From NCBI GenBank assembly GCA_028671895.1, contig CM053802.1, forward strand, positions 40,772,201 to 40,836,200: a stretch of DNA of 64,000 nucleotides, given 5' to 3'. The notes under the pieces are model-generated. The model saw only the letters and a program-made list of their open reading frames with translations. It ran no database searches and was not told the origin of the DNA. The stretch comes from Oenanthe sinensis. Taxonomy: Eukaryota > Streptophyta > Magnoliopsida > Apiales > Apiaceae. A program made the translations under genes and the position numbers. Of the stretch, positions 60,421 through 64,000 are shown one piece after another. How positions within the stretch are numbered: position 1 is the stretch's first letter; every line of letters starts with the position of its first letter.

Positions 60421-60435
60421 ATCTCCCACTTGCAC
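60421..60435 (-). other. Polypurine tract of element E
   Basis: Minus strand GTGCAAGTGGGAGAT beside the LTR, identical to those of B and D. It overlaps the end of the gag-pol stop region. Confidence 0.85.
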
Positions 60436-63400
60436 TAGAGCCAATCACCCATGTATCTAATACCCATGGAACTAGTGTGACCGTCGTGCTTCTGCTGCGA
60501 CAAGCCTTTGGTCAGTGGGTCTGCAATGTTATCATTTGTGTGCACTTTACATATGTGTATGTCACCCCTCTCATTAATCTCTCGAATGAGGTGATATCTC
60601 CTGAGTATATGTTTGGTTCGGGAGTGAGCTCTAGGTTCTTTAGCTTGTGCAATGGCTCCATTATTATCGCAGTATAGATCAATGGGATCTGCGATTGATG
60701 GAACCACTCCCAATTCAGTAATGAATTTTCGAATCCAAACTGCTTCCTTAGCCGCTTCACAAGCTGCAATGTACTCAGCCTCCATTGTAGAATCAGCTAC
60801 TGTTTCTTGTTTTGAACTCTTCCAACTTACAGCACCTCCGTTTAGACAAAACACAAAACCAGACTGTGATACAGTATCATCCCTGTCTGTTTGGAAACTT
60901 GCATCGGTGTAACCTTTTACTACTAGTTTCTCCTCTCCTCCATACACCAAGAATGAATCTTTAGTCCTTTTCAAGTACTTTAGAATATTCTTGACAGCCG
61001 TCCAGTGACCTTCACCTGGATTAGATTGGTATCTGCTCGTCATGCTTAAAGCATACGAAACATCTGGGCGATTACATACCATCGCATACATGATGGATCC
61101 AATTACTGAGGCATATGGAACCTTACTCATGCGGTCCTTGTCATCCAATGATTTCGGACACTGATCTTTAGAGATCGTTATCCCTTGAGATACGGGGACA
61201 TATCCCCTTTTTGCATTTTGCATACCAAAACGGTGCAAAACCTTATCGATGTATGTACTCTGACTTAGACCGATCATCCTTCTAGATCTATCCCTATAGA
61301 TCCTCATTCCTAGAATGTAGGATGCATCTCCTAAGTCTTTCATAGAGAAATTACTCCCTAACCAAATCTTAACAGCCTTGAGAGAAGGTATGTCATTCCC
61401 CATTAGTAGTATGTCATCAACATATAGTACTATGAATGCCACATGGCTCCCACTAACCTTCTTGTAAACACAAGGTTCATCCTCGTTTTGAACAAATCCA
61501 TACTCTTTGATAGTTTCATCAAAACGGATGTTCCATCTCCTAGAGGCTTGCTTTAATCCATAAATGGATCGACGTAATTTACATATCTTGCTAACATTCC
61601 CTGGACTGACAAAACCTTCAGGTTGTGTCATGTACACATCCACATCTTCTTCAAGGCTTCCATTAAGGAAGGCTGTTTTGACATCCATTTGCCAGATTTC
61701 ATAATCATGGAATGCTGCAATAGCAAGCAAAATCCTTATGGATTTGACCATAGCCACTGGTGAGAAGGTTTCATCATAGTCAATACCATGAATTTGCTTG
61801 AAACCTTTTGCAACTAGCCTTGCTTTATAGGTCTGAACATTTCCATCCATGTCAGTTTTCTTCTTGAAAACCCATTTGCACCCTATGGGTTTTACCCCTT
61901 CAGGTGGATCAACCAAAGTCCATACTTGGTTTTCATACATGGATTCCATCTCGGATTTCATGGCTTCTAGCCATCTCTTAGATTCTGGACTGCTCATAGC
62001 ATCTTGGTATGTGAGAGGCTCATCTTCATCTATGAGCATCAAATCACCACTTTGAGTCAAAAGAAATCCATATCTCTCTGGCTCATGGCGAATTCTACCA
62101 GTTCTACGAACAACCTGTCTTTGTTGAACGTTATTATTATCCTGCTCTTGTTCCACTTCAGGTTCAATGCTATTTTGTGGTTCTCGATCTTCATCGAGGT
62201 CTATAGTTCTCCCACTGTTTCTTTTGGAAACAAAATCCCTTTCCATGAAGACAGCATCTCGAGCAATAAACACTTTTTGCTCAGAAGGACTATAGAAATA
62301 ATACGCCTTTGTTTCTTTAGGGTATCCCACAAAATTGCACTCTTCAGATTTAGGTCCAAGCTTGTCAGATACTTGACGCTTCACAAACGCCTTGCATCCC
62401 CAAACTTTCATAAAGCTCATGCCTGACCGTTTCTTCTCCCATATCTCATATGGAGTCTTTTGAACCTTCTTAGTAGGAACACGGTTAAGTGTGAAAGCCG
62501 CTGTTTCTAGAGCATAACCCCAGAAACTAATTGGAAGATCTGCATGACTCATCATCGATCGCACCATGTCCAACAAGGTGCGATTTCTCCTCTCTGAAAC
62601 TCCATTCCATTGAGGTGTACCTGGCGGAGTGAGTTGTGATACAATACCACACTCCTTTAAATAATCTTTAAATTCAGTGCTCAAGTATTCTCCTCCACGA
62701 TCAGATCGTAAGATTTTAATACTTGCACCTCCGCCAATTTGCTTCTCTACTTCAGCCTTGTATTCTTTGAACTTTTCAAAAGAATCGGATTTATTCTTCA
62801 TAAGATATACATATCCATATCTACTGAAATCATCAGTAAATGTTATGAAGTAGTAGTAGCCTCCTCTAGCCATCACACGCATTGGGCCACATACATCACT
62901 ATGTATTAGCTCCAAACGTTCAGTGGCCCTTTGACCCTTACCAGTGAAAGGGGCTTTAGTCATTTTACCAAGCAAACAAGATTCGCATTCTTGGTATGAT
63001 TCAAAATCAAACTTATCCAAATATCCATCCTTATGTAATTTGGATATGCGTTTCTCATTTATATGGCCTAGACGACAATGCCAGAGGTATGTTTGATTTG
63101 AGTCATTAACTTTAAGTCGTTTGTTTTCTATATTACAGACAGGATTATCTAAGTCAAGAACATATAAACCATTAAACAAACGCGCAACACCATAGGTTAA
63201 ATCATTCAAAGCAAAAGAGCAACTGTTGTCCTTTATTGTAAACGAAAAACCTTTCTTGTCCAAACAAGAAACAGAAATAATGTTTCTGCGAATTGCAGGC
63301 ACGTAATAACAATTCTCCAGTTCTAAAACTAGCCCAGAGGGCAAAGATAAATAATAGGTTCCTACAGCTAAAGCAGCAACTCTTGCTCCGTTGCCAACTC

Positions 63401-64000
63401 GTAGGTCCATTTCTCCTTTAGCCAATGTCCTACTTCTCTGCATTTCCTGCACATTTATACAAATGTGAGAAGCACATCCGGTATCCAATACCCAAGATGT
63501 AGAAATAGACAGATTGACTTCTATAACATATATACCTGAATTAGAAGCTTGCTCAGCCCTCTTCTTCTTCAGATCCTCCAAGTAAACTGAACAGTTTCTC
63601 TTCCAGTGACCAGTTTTCTTACAATAATGACATTCACCCTTAGCGACCCCACCTTTAGGCTTTAAAGCCTGTTTAGGACCTGACTTTGGCTTGGGTGTAG
63701 AATCAGAACCTGTCTTCTTCTTACCCTTCCACTTGCCTTTCCCTTTGGCCTTACCTTTATTGCCCACCATCAGTATGGGAGCAGGTTCAGCCGTCTTCAT
63801 GTTGGTCTCATATGTTCTCAACATAGCCAACAATTCAGTAGGTGTTTTGTCAAACTCATTCATATTGTAGTTCATAACAAACTGAGTGAATTTGTTGTTC
63901 AAAGAATTCAAGATTAGGTCAATACCAGTTTCCGGACCAATCGGGAAACCCAAAGTATCAAGATACTCAATGTAACCAATCATCTTCAGAACATGTGGGC
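60435..64000 (-). CDS. gag-pol: Element E gag-pol polyprotein (5' end outside window)
   Basis: One uninterrupted frame; the ATG at 63981-63983 is internal, since upstream codons (...HVLK) are still gag. Counting from that Met (1182 residues): C-terminal UBN2-type gag; basic region 75-115; zinc knuckle CHYCKKTGHWKRNC 118-131; protease WVLDTGCASH with catalytic Asp ~167; pre-integrase YLWHCRLGHINEKR with CESCLLGK; integrase SDVCGPM, RSDRGGEYL and GVSERRNRTL (D-D-E all present); RT QMDVKTAFLNG and YVDDILLMGND; RNase H STMEAEYIAA and YCDNNGAIAQAKEPRAHSRTKH; end ...MGIRYMGDWL. No stop or frameshift, full catalytic set: the best candidate for an active enzyme source here. Confidence 0.95.
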   Translation of the reverse strand, partial: PHVLKMIGYIEYLDTLGFPIGPETGIDLILNSLNNKFTQFVMNYNMNEFDKTPTELLAMLRTYETNMKTAEPAPILMVGNKGKAKGKGKWKGKKKTGSDSTPKPKSGPKQALKPKGGVAKGECHYCKKTGHWKRNCSVYLEDLKKKRAEQASNSGIYVIEVNLSISTSWVLDTGCASHICINVQEMQRSRTLAKGEMDLRVGNGARVAALAVGTYYLSLPSGLVLELENCYYVPAIRRNIISVSCLDKKGFSFTIKDNSCSFALNDLTYGVARLFNGLYVLDLDNPVCNIENKRLKVNDSNQTYLWHCRLGHINEKRISKLHKDGYLDKFDFESYQECESCLLGKMTKAPFTGKGQRATERLELIHSDVCGPMRVMARGGYYYFITFTDDFSRYGYVYLMKNKSDSFEKFKEYKAEVEKQIGGGASIKILRSDRGGEYLSTEFKDYLKECGIVSQLTPPGTPQWNGVSERRNRTLLDMVRSMMSHADLPISFWGYALETAAFTLNRVPTKKVQKTPYEIWEKKRSGMSFMKVWGCKAFVKRQVSDKLGPKSEECNFVGYPKETKAYYFYSPSEQKVFIARDAVFMERDFVSKRNSGRTIDLDEDREPQNSIEPEVEQEQDNNNVQQRQVVRRTGRIRHEPERYGFLLTQSGDLMLIDEDEPLTYQDAMSSPESKRWLEAMKSEMESMYENQVWTLVDPPEGVKPIGCKWVFKKKTDMDGNVQTYKARLVAKGFKQIHGIDYDETFSPVAMVKSIRILLAIAAFHDYEIWQMDVKTAFLNGSLEEDVDVYMTQPEGFVSPGNVSKICKLRRSIYGLKQASRRWNIRFDETIKEYGFVQNEDEPCVYKKVSGSHVAFIVLYVDDILLMGNDIPSLKAVKIWLGSNFSMKDLGDASYILGMRIYRDRSRRMIGLSQSTYIDKVLHRFGMQNAKRGYVPVSQGITISKDQCPKSLDDKDRMSKVPYASVIGSIMYAMVCNRPDVSYALSMTSRYQSNPGEGHWTAVKNILKYLKRTKDSFLVYGGEEKLVVKGYTDASFQTDRDDTVSQSGFVFCLNGGAVSWKSSKQETVADSTMEAEYIAACEAAKEAVWIRKFITELGVVPSIADPIDLYCDNNGAIAQAKEPRAHSRTKHILRRYHLIREINERGDIHICKVHTNDNIADPLTKGLSQQKHDGHTSSMGIRYMGDWL

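Larger units (their letters stand above)
58871..64000 (-). mobile_element. Element E: apparently intact copia retrotransposon, right end outside window
   Basis: 3' LTR, polypurine tract and a single undamaged gag-pol frame running off the window. Left duplication would be TATTT (58866-58870); the partner is not visible. Closest visible relatives are solo LTRs C1 and C2, and its proteins are close to those of B and D. Confidence 0.92.

Noticed and set aside
58871..64000. Full-length gag-pol of E considered as a virus or pararetrovirus insertion
   Set aside because: Copia domain order (integrase before RT), LTRs, polypurine tract and iMet-type plant copia relatives identify an LTR retrotransposon; no movement or coat protein.

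Overview
The window reads as intergenic heterochromatin from a large, AT-rich eudicot-type plant genome. I found no host gene. Almost all of it is nested Ty1/copia LTR retrotransposons: plant tRNA-iMet primer sites (TGGTATCAGAGC type), polypurine tracts beside TG...CA LTRs, copia gene order (gag-PR-IN-RT-RNase H), 5-bp target duplications and solo LTRs. The species cannot be named from the sequence.

Layout. Element A (Sirevirus-like, minus strand; left end outside the window, right end 19817) holds gag, pol and a very long third ORF downstream of pol. Its RT is split by element B (5283-14018), whose two 1543-bp LTRs look almost identical although its coding interior is wrecked. Next come a Sirevirus LTR of a second family (J-left, 20293-22978), a third-family Sirevirus LTR (K, 22979-32871) split by a complete copia element G (23607-32732, duplication AAATC), K's third-ORF remnant, and a decayed Sirevirus I (about 35215-41747) that contains a solo LTR (39885 to about 40998). 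I's 5' LTR (J-right, 41748-43604) is also the 3' LTR of a further J-family element to its right. That element is cut by D (44449-55909, plus strand, same family as B), which carries two solo LTRs and continues past its second LTR into another leader. LTR F (57990-58870) sits in that leader, and E (58871 to beyond 64000), with the only long undamaged gag-pol here, sits in F.

How parts relate. E is the only apparently competent element; its proteins are close to the ruined ones in B and D, so an E-like element could mobilise B-type copies in trans (inference). B and D share the same nonsense codon, the same RNase H deletion and the same gag frame disruption, so a defective lineage kept transposing.

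The most notable pattern is in the Sirevirus-like elements. Each LTR family carries its own short motif repeated many times just upstream of its TATA box. In two families the same motif recurs in the spacer between pol and the third ORF. In element A that spacer also has a TATA box, an ATG-free leader and a strong start context, which suggests an internal promoter built from the LTR promoter module.
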